Positions 54,662 to 64,000 of a stretch of 64,000 nucleotides of DNA are shown here, in pieces. The stretch comes from Smallanthus sonchifolius (Eukaryota > Streptophyta > Magnoliopsida > Asterales > Asteraceae), in assembly GCA_023525975.1 (NCBI GenBank), contig CM042034.1:63795279-63859278 (forward strand). Direction: 5' to 3'. A program made the position numbers and the translations under genes. The notes under the pieces are model-generated. The model had not been told where the DNA came from. It made no database searches and worked only from the letters and a program-made list of their open reading frames with translations. Each line of letters starts with the position of its first letter. Within the stretch, counting starts at the first letter, position 1.

Positions 54662-54775
54662 AATGGGCGCCGACCCAGGTGGTTCGCGCGCCACACTGAC
54701 ATCCACACACACACGTCATATGTTCGAGGACCCCTTGCTGATACTTCCCTTTTGTAGTTATTATCATTTTTCTAT
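54662..54775 (+). mobile_element. Second, diverged SINE of the same type
   Basis: GGGCGCCGACCCAGGTGGTTCGCGCGCCACAC is cut here to its main words: ACCCAGGTGG and GTTCGCGCGCCACAC match the first SINE (GTTCGCGTGCCACAC), and TGTTCGAGGACCCC is a decayed B box. It follows the first copy by only about 40 bases. Confidence 0.65.
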
Positions 54776-55079
54776 TTTTTTTCAGTTCCTTATTTTTTAA
54801 CTAAAAGTACGCTTATAGTTTTTGAAATGCTAAATTAACATAATTAATCACCTATTATTTTTATTAAAAAAATCACAATTTTAGTCTTTAAATTATTCAA
54901 ATCTTTATAGTTAATTTTGGTAATATTTTGTTTTCTCTTATAACTTGTAAAATAAGAAATTATACAAAACTTAATACTTAATTTAAATAGTATTTAGTTA
55001 TAAAAATATAAATACTAAATGTAAAGATTATCAATGTAATATTACACATTTTTATCAAAAAAACATTTAAATATTGGCT

Positions 55080-55226
55080 TACGTATACGTAACCCATAGT
55101 GTTACGTATACGTAAACAAAAAATAAAAAAATTGCGGTTACGTATACGTAACCCATAATATTACACATTGTTTTAGTGGTTTTCTTGGTTTTCGCCTAAC
55201 TTTGTGGTTTTCTCTTGATCCTTCCC
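55080..55226. mobile_element. Truncated copy of the 32.8-kb MITE
   Basis: Contains the same TACGTATACGTA words and ends with GTGGTTTTCTCTTGATCC, the right arm of that MITE, before a TA run. The left arm is missing. Confidence 0.7.
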
Positions 55227-55274
55227 CTATATATATATATATGAGGTAGTATAGATTCTATGAGGTAGTTATAG

Positions 55275-55535
55275 CTAGAGGTGCACAAAAAAACCGGTTT
55301 AGTATCTCAAACCGGTTTTCAAACCAATCTAAACCGATTGTTAAACCGGTTTAATGTGATCCAAACCGATTCAAACCCCTCAAGAACCGGTTTTTAAACC
55401 GGTTTGAAACTGGTCAAAACCGGTCAAATTTCCCTTTAAACCGGTTTCAAACCCAACCGGTTTTGACTTTTGTTTACCAAATCGGTTTCAGTTTGGTTTC
55501 AAACTGGTTCGGTTTGAAAAACCGATTCGTTAAAG
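55275..55535. mobile_element. hAT end related to the complete element at 19.2 kb
   Basis: Starts TAGAGGTGCACAAAAAAACC, matching the terminal repeat TAGAGGTGCACAAA of the intact hAT, followed by many AAACCGGTTT words. The opposite end was not found. Confidence 0.65.
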
Positions 55536-56260
55536 CATATGAGAACCAAGCAGTAAGCGTTATGTTTATTATGAGAAGTGTATATATATCTGGAGAAAAT
55601 CATAAAAAATTAGCTATGAAGACTCACTAAGCTAACAAACCATTATATGGGTTAAAGGTGTGCATTATAGTTATTAGCACTGTTTGAATAGTTTTTAACA
55701 CAGTTGCAAAAGTGTAATTAGAAAGGTTTGATTATGATTACAAATTACATTGTAGTTGATATTATATTATCTACCCAAAGGCCAAAACAAAGGTAAATTC
55801 GGGTAAGTCTATATCAAATGTTGGTCAAGGGGAGTGAGTTTGATGATTAATGATCTCAACAAATGATAAAAGATATGTGCGGAAAAAGAAAAAAAAAACT
55901 ATCATACTTACGGATGACGAATAGAAGCAGATATAATATAGAATTTATATTGAATATTGAATGATGTTACAATACTAAACAATTCAATATAACTCTAATA
56001 TATATCTAGAGTACTCGACAGAATACGTTGAAGTATTTGGATGGTTGTCCACACACTTGTTTGTAGAAGTAGAATGACTTTGGCTTGAATAGGCAAATCA
56101 ACTTGGTCAAGTTAAGGATAACGGAAAATTAGATTGGTTGTTTAGTTGAAGTGGTTGAGCTCGTCGGTCCAATGGTTGATCTAGCGGCTATTATGAACAT
56201 ATATTAAAATCAAATAAAGTCCTACCAATTACAAAAGAAAACGAAAAATACAAACATAAC
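55536..56260. other. Intergenic, no gene seen
   Basis: AT-rich; no motif or repeat pair identified. Confidence 0.5.
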
Positions 56261-56520
56261 CACTACTAGAAAAAATACCTTAGATGACACACATTGCGTG
56301 TCATAAAAGGGGTATGTCAAGAAAAATAGATGACACGCATGTGTGCGTGTCATCTTTTTATCACATGCATTTATGACATGCCTTTACGACATGAAGCGCG
56401 TGTCAAGGATGACAAGTCATAAATAAAATGACAAGCAGTTTATGTCATAAATGTGTGTCATCTTTTTTACTGTTTACAAAAAATTAATTTAAAAAGCCCG
56501 CCTATTAATCAATTTAAATG

Positions 56521-56526
<6 letters not shown>

Positions 56527-56577
<51 letters not shown>
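56527..56577. repeat. (TA)n microsatellite
   Basis: About 25 TA units. The duplicate copy at 57457-57474 has only about 9. Confidence 0.95.
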
Positions 56578-56580
<3 letters not shown>

Positions 56581-56768
56581 GTTAGGTTATAGTAAAAAGA
56601 GTTTTAAAAATAAGAAGGATAAGAAGGATTATAAGCTTGACATGTGTCATTTTATTATTTTTAAAGGGAGAACATAAGGGTCAATGTGTAATATACCAGG
56701 TCAATGTGTAATATACCAGATTAATGTGTAATACAAGGTCTGATATTAAACAATGACCAGACCTGATA

Positions 56769-57188
56769 TCTATACTATATAATAAATAAAGGTTTTTGTA
56801 TGCCACGTGTCGCCACCATATTCAATCTCATCATTTTTTTCCCGCCTCTCTCTCTTATTAAATGCACTCATATCTTTTAATAAATTTGTAATTATACTAA
56901 TAAAACAAATTTATTTTAAATTATCCTTTATTATAAAAAACTTACCTAATTATGTAATTTTAATTTTCAATCAAATAGTAAAATGAAAGTCAAATTATAT
57001 TAAATAGTAATTGACGTATTTTCGAAACCCAATTATATATTAATTTTTACATATTTTGAGTTTTGTTTTCTATCCTTAATATATGTATAGTAATATATTT
57101 TTACAACTGTAAAATATATAAATAAAATTTAAAAAATTTATGTATTGATATTTTTCACCCCGTGTGTATTACACGGGGTCTAAGCTAG
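56769..57188 (+). mobile_element. Non-autonomous Helitron, 420 bp
   Basis: Starts TCTATACTATATAATAAATA after A and ends GTCTAAGCTAG before T, with hairpin CCCCGTGTGTATTACACGGGG (57158-57178). The opening is the same as that of the Helitron at 18174, so they are one family. Confidence 0.83.
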
Positions 57189-57474
57189 TTATACAATAAA
57201 CAAAAACACCTTAGATGACACACATTGCGTGTCATAAAAGGGGTATGTCAAGAAAAATAGATGACCCGCGTATGTGAGTGTCATCTTTTTATCACATGCA
57301 TTTATGACTTGCCTTTACGACATGAAGCGCGTGTCAAGGATGACATGCCATAAATAAAATGACAAGCAATTTATGTCATAAATGCGTGTCATCTTTTTTA
57401 CTGTTTAAAAATAATAATTTAAAAAGCCCGCCTATTAATCAAATTAAATGACAAATATATATATATATATATAT

Positions 57475-58880
57475 GGGTTAGGTTATAGTAAAAAGAGTTT
57501 TAAAAATAAGAAGGGTAAGAAGGATTATAAGCTTAACATGTGTCATTTTATTGTTTTTAAAGGGAGGGCATAAGGGTTAATGTGTTATATACTAGGTCAA
57601 TGTGTAATACAAGGTCTGATATTACATAATGATTAGACATGATATTATACAATAAATTGATATTACACAATAAGCATATTACACAATGACCTGACATATT
57701 TGAGCGAATTACACAACAAGTTGTAAACGTTAAACACGATGATGAATACATATAACACAATGATAAAAAATATTTGACAAAATGAGCATATTACACAATG
57801 AGCAAATTACACAATGACTAGACCTTACATTACACAATGACCTGCCATATTTGAGCGAATTACACAATAATGAGCAAATTACACAATGAGCTGCAAAACG
57901 TATAACACAATGATGAAAATATATAACACAATGATGAAAAATACTTGACAAAATGAGCATATTATACAATGAGCTGGAAAACATAAAATACAATGATAAA
58001 AAATATTTGATAAAATGAGCAAATTACATAATAAGTTGGAAAACGTAAAACACAATAATGAATTCATATAACACAATGATAAAAAATATTTGACAAAATG
58101 AGCATATTACACAATGAGCAAATTACACAATAACCAGACTTGACATTACAAAATGACCAGATATATTTGAGCGAATTACACAATGATGAGTAAATTACAC
58201 AACGTAAAACACAATGATGAAAAATATTTGAAAGAATGAGCATATTACACAATGAACATATCTTACATTACACAAGGACCTGACATCTTTAAGCGAATTA
58301 CACAACAATGAGCAAATTATACAATAAGTTGGAAAACGTAAAACACAATGATGAATACATATAATACAATGATGAAAAATATTTGACAAAATGATGAATA
58401 GATATAACATAATGATGAAAAACATTTAACACAATAAACAGACCTGGCATTACACAATGACCAGACTTAACATTACACAATAACCAGACCTGATATTACA
58501 CAATGACCTGCTATTACACAATGATATGCTATTACACAATGACTTGACGAATTACACAATGAGCTGGAAAACGTAATTGTTTTTTTTGTTTTTGTATATA
58601 ACGAAACTATACTCGTTTTAAAGATAAAAAAACGCTCGTTTTTATGGTGTAATTTTTTTTTAAAAATAACGTCATATGTAAAAGTTATGAATGTTTAAAA
58701 GGGGGGGTACTTGATAAAAAGTCAACAAAAGTGGCCAAGACTAAGATACCATTCCAACAACTTTTTCTCCTACAATTTAATCTCAACTATTAAATCTTTT
58801 CTATAATTTGATCTAGTGGCCCTAAATCCTTCTCACCATTCTTAGAATTAGAATCCTTTTTACCTTAACCTTTTTCCTAT
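57475..58880. mobile_element. TA-flanked element carrying a minisatellite
   Basis: The left side GGGTTAGGTTATAGTAAAAA and the reverse complement of the right side (GGAAAAAGGTTAAGGTAAAA) resemble each other, and AGAAGG words follow in both. The left flank is a TA run. Class uncertain. Confidence 0.5.
57590..58575. repeat. TTACACAATGA minisatellite-like array
   Basis: About 1 kb made of variable spacers between words TTACACAATGA, AACACAATGATGAA, AAAATATTTGA and GAGCAAATTACACAATGA. More than 30 copies of the ACACAATGA core are visible. Minus-strand frames rich in Cys, Ile and Met are produced by the repeat and are not genes. Confidence 0.85.
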
Positions 58881-58889
58881 ATTAATATA

Positions 58890-60965
58890 CTAGGTTAGAG
58901 ACCCGTGTAGTACACGGGTTTGGTTTGTAACAGAAAGGGTGTTTGAAAGTGGGTCAGCAAAATAGCGGATAATAACATTTAGCATTTAACTACTTCGATT
59001 ACAGAGTGGGTATGCAAAATAGTAAGGGTGTTTGGATGTGCATCCAAAATATTATAAGAATGCATTCTCATTTACAACAAAGAATGAGGATATACATAGA
59101 AAATGGAAGGAAATAGCACAAAGGCGTACCTTCATTGTGAAAAACACAAGAGAAGTTATCTTTGACAGCTAAATTTCTGCCCTAATCATCTAAATTATTG
59201 ACACATTATAAAAGTTATGCACATCAAAATTTAACAAAAAAACTACTCTCTTATTTATGGTAGAACAAAACTATCATTTCAACTAAGTAATGAAAATATG
59301 GTGTAAATCAAGAACAATAATCTGTAAAAATTCACTAACAAATTTAAGTTTAAAACTGTAATTATATAAAGAAAAGAAGTTGCCCAAAGATTGTTGAATA
59401 TGGGAATCAGTTGATTTACATTTCCATTGCCATCCCCAAAACTTACTCCTTTAATTAATATTCTAGATAATTTCCGCTGCAAATTACACACAATCAATGT
59501 CTGCAGGTATGTATGATTTGCTTGTTAATCTCATAACAACATAAGCCAAGAATTCAAACATCAACAAATCACAAAAGCGAATTAGAGCTTGGAATACTAA
59601 GAACAAAAGTGAAACCCTAATGTACCTTGAGCCGGAGGCAGCGGGTAATGAAAACGGAATGGGAAAGGAGAGGCGGAGATAAAATCTCTCTCTTTCTCTC
59701 ATCTTCTTCTTCCGGTGAAGAACCAAAAGACCTTGATATATCTCTCTCATCTTTACCAGTTTCTATGATGGTAAAGAGAATGATGGTTTTCAACAACTGG
59801 TGGGCGGCGACGGAGGCGACGATGAAGAGGAAGAATCGGAGGTGGTGTTGGGGAGGAAGCCGGTAAGAATGATTGGAGATTAAAATTAGAGTTTCAATGA
59901 AAACGTTTTTTCACAAGAAGTTCAACAGTTGTCTCATAAGATTCCTACAAAAGGTCATGGTTGTTCATTCAATCTATTTCCATACAAAACCTTCAATATT
60001 TAGTGAAATATGGAAGAATATCTTCAAAACTATTTAACAGAAACTAACAAATCTGCCAACTGAATATCAAGGGTAAAAAAATTAATTATAAAATTCTACA
60101 AAGTCAACAAAATCATCCAGGAATCGAAAGTTATGGTGTTAAACTTACAGGTATTAAAAGACAAAGTGATGAACGAAACAACTTTTTACGTCTTTTTAAT
60201 TCACGAAAAAAATGGACATAAAATTGAATCATAAAATTACAAATGGCTTCAGGAAAAAACGATTTACGAAACTGGAATATTAACACAAAAGTACATAATG
60301 ATATCAATTTGAGGAGAACGGTTATTCTCAGGAGATAAATACAGAACTAACATATAAAATATATTCAGAAAATTTCAGTATCGAACTTACCTTCTCATTC
60401 CAATGTTTGCGTCGGAACCCTCCGTCTTCTCTTCTTCACCAAAATCATATAAACGAAGAGAATTAGAAACACAAGTACCCCAAAGCTCGACCTAAATCAC
60501 GATCTCGGTCATTATCTCCGGTACATTCCCTTAAAATAACCACCGGATGAAGAGATCGGAAGATTCAACCGGTTAAACGTCGTAATCTCCGACAACAGCA
60601 CAAAAGTACATTGAATAGTGCGTATCCGTTCATTAAACTCACTTGTTGAAAATCACCCCTCCAGATTGAAATCTGGAAGTCAATATCGATGAGAAACCGG
60701 TTTATAGGTGAACACTGATCAATTTTTCGGCCGGCTAGAGAGAGAATCGGAGGTGGTGGTGGGGAGGGAGTCGACGAGAATGACTGGAGATTAAAATTAG
60801 TGTTTCAATGAAAAGGTTTTTTGTGTTAAGACTGTTAGGCAAATCCGGGTATAACCCTACCCAAAAGAAGATCCGCAGTGGGTTTGGGAGGGAAAACACA
60901 ATTCTACATGCTCTCATTGACTGCCAAGTGTCGCAAGTTATTTTTATTTATTAGGTAGTATATAT
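58890..60965 (-). mobile_element. Helitron of about 2 kb, minus strand
   Basis: On the minus strand the 3' end reads ACCCGTGTACTACACGGGT (hairpin, 58919-58901), then CTCTAACCTAG and T. The 5' end near 60965 reads TACTACCTAATAAATAAA and CGACACTTGGC, like the starts of the other Helitrons here, though its first bases are altered. The interior is less AT-rich than usual and may be captured host DNA, but no protein was recognised. An internal direct repeat lies at 59832-59910 and 60747-60830. Confidence 0.65.
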
Positions 60966-61102
60966 ATGTATATATATATAATTAATGTATATTAATACAA
61001 AACAATGCACATAAATACCTAAATAATCCATTTCATAAAATATTAAGAAACCTTTCGTCTAGTTAAAAAATATGTTAATACAAAATATATCATATACAAA
61101 TT

Positions 61103-61198
61103 TCATCGAAAAATGAAGTTTGCAACATAACCCGACCAATTTTCACGCACTTCATCAACATCAGCATCGGTGTATTCATCTCTACTTCCCCCAACCTG
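61103..61198 (-). pseudogene. Possible last exon of the CACTA-linked protein
   Basis: After an acceptor-like AG at about 61199 the minus strand reads GGSRDEYTDADVDEVREN and ends in a stop at 61103. It is short and could be coincidence, but it lies in line with the Ulp1 remnant. Confidence 0.35.
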
Positions 61199-61784
61199 CG
61201 AAATGTTTTTTAAACAAGTTAGTACTAAAGTCAACCAGTCAAACATTCATGATCACTATGCCATAAGCTGAACCGTTCTAGTAAACGAAAACTAACCAAA
61301 CTTTGTCATTTACTAACTGATCATACATGAACAATGTTTCCATAGTGACACAAATTCATAAGAAGGGTTCCCTCCAATCTATAAAACTACTCTTAAAACT
61401 TCAATAGACTTTTACTGTTAGATATGACAAATGCAAAGTTTTACCATCGTCATGTCCTATACTTTTAACCATATATTCCAACCTTTCTTTATTCCTACTA
61501 TCTCAAAGTAAAGACAGATCTCGCTAATCTTCTTTCTAACTTAACCGTGTCATTATGCTAATCACAGTCCTTAATCATATGCCAAAGTGTAACTGCTACA
61601 CACCCAACAAGTTATCAATCCAAAACTAAAGTTCACATTCTAGTTCGCCAATAACACTGCCCTAGTTCGCCAATTGGAAACAATTACAACTAAAACATAA
61701 GTCAATCAAACTAATTAGCACAATAAACTGTTCAAAACCATATTACAGTTAACCTAACACTTTAAATACAAAGACAAAAAGATG

Positions 61785-62065
61785 CTATACTTACATTGTC
61801 ATTGACGAGTATTTAAACTCCTTCATCAACTATCTCTTGCATGAACTTTAACATATAGTAGCCACAATCGGTACTTCCTGTCTGACATGGACACTACACA
61901 ACTACATAATAAATGATCATCGTAACATTAATCCATACGGATAATAAAGTTAAAGCTGCTATTTCAGTAAAGAATTAAATGCTCACCCTAGTGTTGACCC
62001 AACTGAGTTTAACCCTTTTGTTGGATCCACTTTGTGTAGCGTATAAGATCATTTCCCTACACAAA
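61785..62065 (-). pseudogene. Ulp1 (C48) protease fragment associated with the CACTA element
   Basis: The minus strand gives CPCQTGSTDCGYYMLKFMQE (61897-61830 region), the QxGxxDCG active-site segment of Ulp1-type SUMO proteases that many plant CACTA and MULE elements carry. It is followed by VDEGV and a stop. An upstream piece (62060-61988) reads LYATQSGSNKRVKLSWV. The His and Asp of the active site are not visible nearby. Confidence 0.6.
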
Positions 62066-62432
62066 AAATTAATAAATAAAGCAAAGAATATAATATAATG
62101 TTTCAATAATTTGTATTACTTACGCATCAATAGTTTGCTTCAACTGCGGATTGACAGCGCTAGCCTTAGAGAATCAAGATAATAGCAAGTAGCTATTTCA
62201 TGTGTAGTGCAGCCACACCTAATGTCTTCTACAAAACCCAAAAACCCAAAACCAAATTAAGTCACAACTTAATCAACAACTTGGATGTTGATTAGGATGG
62301 TTTTGATAATCAAACCTGAGATTGTAGGGAATCAAGATGATGTCATTGTCCTTTCTTTTTGACAACCTCTCTACAACATATGTTGAGATCCTTCAATTCC
62401 AACGTATGTTGCCTGAAATATTTATGTAACTC

Positions 62433-63266
62433 TTACTCTATATAGGGCTCTACAACAACAGTGTTACGTAATACATAATGATGAGCTTGATTAAGTAACT
62501 TAGCATCCACAACAACGTTTGTAGCCCGCGATAAAAACTTGCCGGTGCGGATTCTTTCATCAACACGTTCATGAGGATTGTCAATTGATTTCATGTGTTT
62601 TAAGTAGTCCGAGCAAAATTCTAAGGCTTCCTCTGCCACATAACATTCTGCAATGCAACCCTCGGGTCGATGATGATTTCATACATACCCTTTGAGTGTT
62701 TTCATGTATCTATCAAATGGATACATCCACCTAAAATGAACCGGGCCACATAACCTTACCTCTCTAACTAAATGCACCATCAAGTGAATCATGATATCGA
62801 AAAACAAAGGAGGAAAACACTTCTCTAACAAACACAAAGTTAATACGATGTCACTTTGCAACTTGCCTAGCTTACTAACATCAACAAATTTACTACACGA
62901 TTCGTTGAAAAAATGACACAAACTTACTAATGTTTTCCTCAATTTCACGTGTAGCACCCCTTTGATTGCAAATGCGAGAAGTTGTAGCATTAGTACATGA
63001 CAATCATTAGACTTCAAACCGAATATCTTTGAAACATTATCGGACATGAGATTCTTGAAATTGGAGCAATACCCATTAGTCACTTTTATGTTAAACAGGG
63101 TATCATAAAATAGATGTTTCTCTGAGGTATTCAATGTGTAGCATGCGGGCGAAAGCCAAAGTCGATTCCCTTTCGGTTGAGTTTGTAATTGAAGCTTAAC
63201 GCCCAACTCCTCAAGATCTTGTCGTGCTTTTAACCCATCCTTTGTCTTGTGTGGCAAATTCAACAA
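62433..63266 (-). pseudogene. CACTA transposase C-terminal part (DUF4218 region)
   Basis: Minus-strand reading includes LPHKTKDGLKARQDLEELG, CHVLMLQLLAFAIKGVL, LCHFFNESCSKFVDVSKL, CLLEKCFPPLFFDIMIHLM and VHFRWMYPFDRYMKTLKGYV, a nearly complete DUF4218 domain as found after tnp2 in En/Spm-type transposases. After a stop or shift at about 62670 it continues as VAEEALEFCSDYLKHM. Frame breaks on both sides make it a pseudogene. Confidence 0.85.
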
Positions 63267-63545
63267 TGTCCCATAAACACTCTCTTACAGATTTTTTTTC
63301 CTATATGGATAACATCTAACTGATGACGAACAAGCAACTTCTTTCAATATTCAAGTTAAAACACATTTTGATTTTTTATGCCACAATTTAGCTCTCTCAT
63401 CAATACTTTCGTTTTTCTTCTTTGACGTTTTCTTCCCTGACATTTCCTTCTTTGACGTTTTGTTCTTTAGCTTTTTCTTCTTACCCGATGTATTATCAAA
63501 CCCCGCAAGATAGTCGTAAATTTCGTCACCAGATAATGGATTTTT

Positions 63546-63977
63546 TTATAACATCGTTCTCTTGTTGATTGTTGCAATGTTTTTTATCTTACGAAAAGGA
63601 TGTTCAAGTGGGAGGAATCTTCGATGACCAAGTAAGCAGACTTTTTTGGACTTTGGCAACCATTGTGAACAAGTATTCTCTGAACATACTAGACAAGCAT
63701 AATAACCTTTTGTAACACACCCCGAAAGATTACCGTACGCAGGGAAGTCATTTATAGTCCAAAGTAGTATTGCTCTTAGATTGAAGTATTCTTTCTTATA
63801 AGCATCAAATATCTTAACACAAGTTTCCCATAAGAATTTTAGATCCGCTATCAATGGTAACAAGTAGACATCAATAGTGTTACTAGGTTGCTTTGGCCCT
63901 GATATCAATAGAGTCAACATCATGAACTTTCTTAACATACAAAAATAAGATGGTAGATTATATGTTATTAGGATCAC
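63546..63977 (-). pseudogene. CACTA transposase core (tnp2 domain)
   Basis: Reads LTLLISGPKQPSNTIDVYLL, PLIADLKFLWE, FNLRAILLWTINDFPAYGN and LLGHRRFLPLEHPFRKIKN, the conserved core of the TNP2/Transposase_21 family, which cuts CACTA ends. The N-terminal part lies past the window end. A break between 63546 and 63266 separates it from the DUF4218 part. Confidence 0.88.
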
Positions 63978-64000
63978 CGGTCAACAACTATGCTCGGAAC

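Larger units (their letters stand above)
56277..57640. repeat. Segmental direct duplication of the CACTA subterminal block
   Basis: The sequence from ACCTTAGATGACACACATTG (56277) to the TA run and GGGTTAGGTTATAG block (to about 56768) recurs at 57211-57640 with a few changes. A Helitron lies between the copies. Confidence 0.8.
56261..64000 (-). mobile_element. Probable CACTA (En/Spm) element, minus strand, with nested insertions
   Basis: CACTACTAGAAAAAA at 56261 is the classic CACTA terminus. It is followed by palindromic subterminal words (GATGACACGC, GTGTGCGTGTCATC). At the other end tnp2 and DUF4218 sequences, on the minus strand, point away from this end in the way expected if 56261 is the element's 3' end. 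Ulp1-like debris lies between. Two Helitrons, a duplication and a minisatellite explain the length. The opposite end is beyond 64000, so unity of the element is inferred. Confidence 0.6.

Noticed and set aside
57557..58480. Series of Cys/Ile/Met-rich minus-strand frames, possible small secreted proteins
   Set aside because: All arise from the TTACACAATGA array, change frame with each spacer and have no start context or splice sites.
57590..58575. Possible CRISPR-like array
   Set aside because: Spacers are irregular and themselves repetitive, the genome is eukaryotic and no cas gene is present.

Overview
This is nuclear DNA from a flowering plant. Genes have short exons and AT-rich introns with plant-type GT/AG sites, one gene is an SBP-box factor carrying a miR156 site, another is a COBRA-like gene, and nested LTR retrotransposons, hAT, MULE, CACTA and Helitron elements fill most of the rest. 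It is very probably a eudicot. The repeat content would suit a TE-rich genome such as an Asteraceae species, but the species cannot be fixed from sequence alone.

Layout. 1-10748: a Tekay/Del-like Ty3/gypsy element on the minus strand with 3.18-kb LTRs. Its gag-protease frame is intact, its pol is broken by a stop and two frameshifts, and it has inserted into the LTR of an older gag-only copia-type element (10749 to about 15264, minus). 15265-19200: copia gag debris, tRNA-derived SINE-like sequence, a 320-bp Helitron and a MITE-like element rich in CCACCA. 19201-22114: a complete hAT transposon with an exact 8-bp target duplication, an intact 697-codon transposase frame and a TATA box. 22812-39966 (minus): a large gene whose 12 inferred exons join into one open frame of 786 codons. 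It encodes an N-terminal 36-residue repeat, an FCP1/NIF-type HAD phosphatase domain, a second copy of that domain which has lost its catalytic acids, and a 16-residue tandem repeat tail. Two introns are swollen to 4.1 and 7.5 kb by transposons: a copia element carrying a MULE, and a second MULE of the same family carrying two MITEs and a foldback. 40217-41636: a MULE with an exact 9-bp duplication just upstream of that gene. 41.7-45.3 kb: retroelement debris. 45343-49650 (minus): a COBRA-like gene broken by a nonsense codon, a hAT MITE inside an exon and a 1-base deletion. 52079-53355 (minus): an intact three-exon SPL6-like SBP-box gene of 313 residues with a perfect miR156 complement. 54.4-55.6 kb: two SINEs and TE ends. 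56261-64000: probably one CACTA element (tnp2, DUF4218 and Ulp1 remnants, minus strand) loaded with Helitrons, a segmental duplication and a TTACACAATGA minisatellite; it runs off the window.

Only the phosphatase-like gene, the SPL gene and the hAT transposase look able to make full-length proteins. No operon-like or immune-type system is present. The most notable items are the tandem phosphatase/pseudophosphatase gene, the intact hAT element, the perfect miR156 site, the layered decay of the COBRA-like gene, and the tRNA-like modules carried in the gypsy LTRs.
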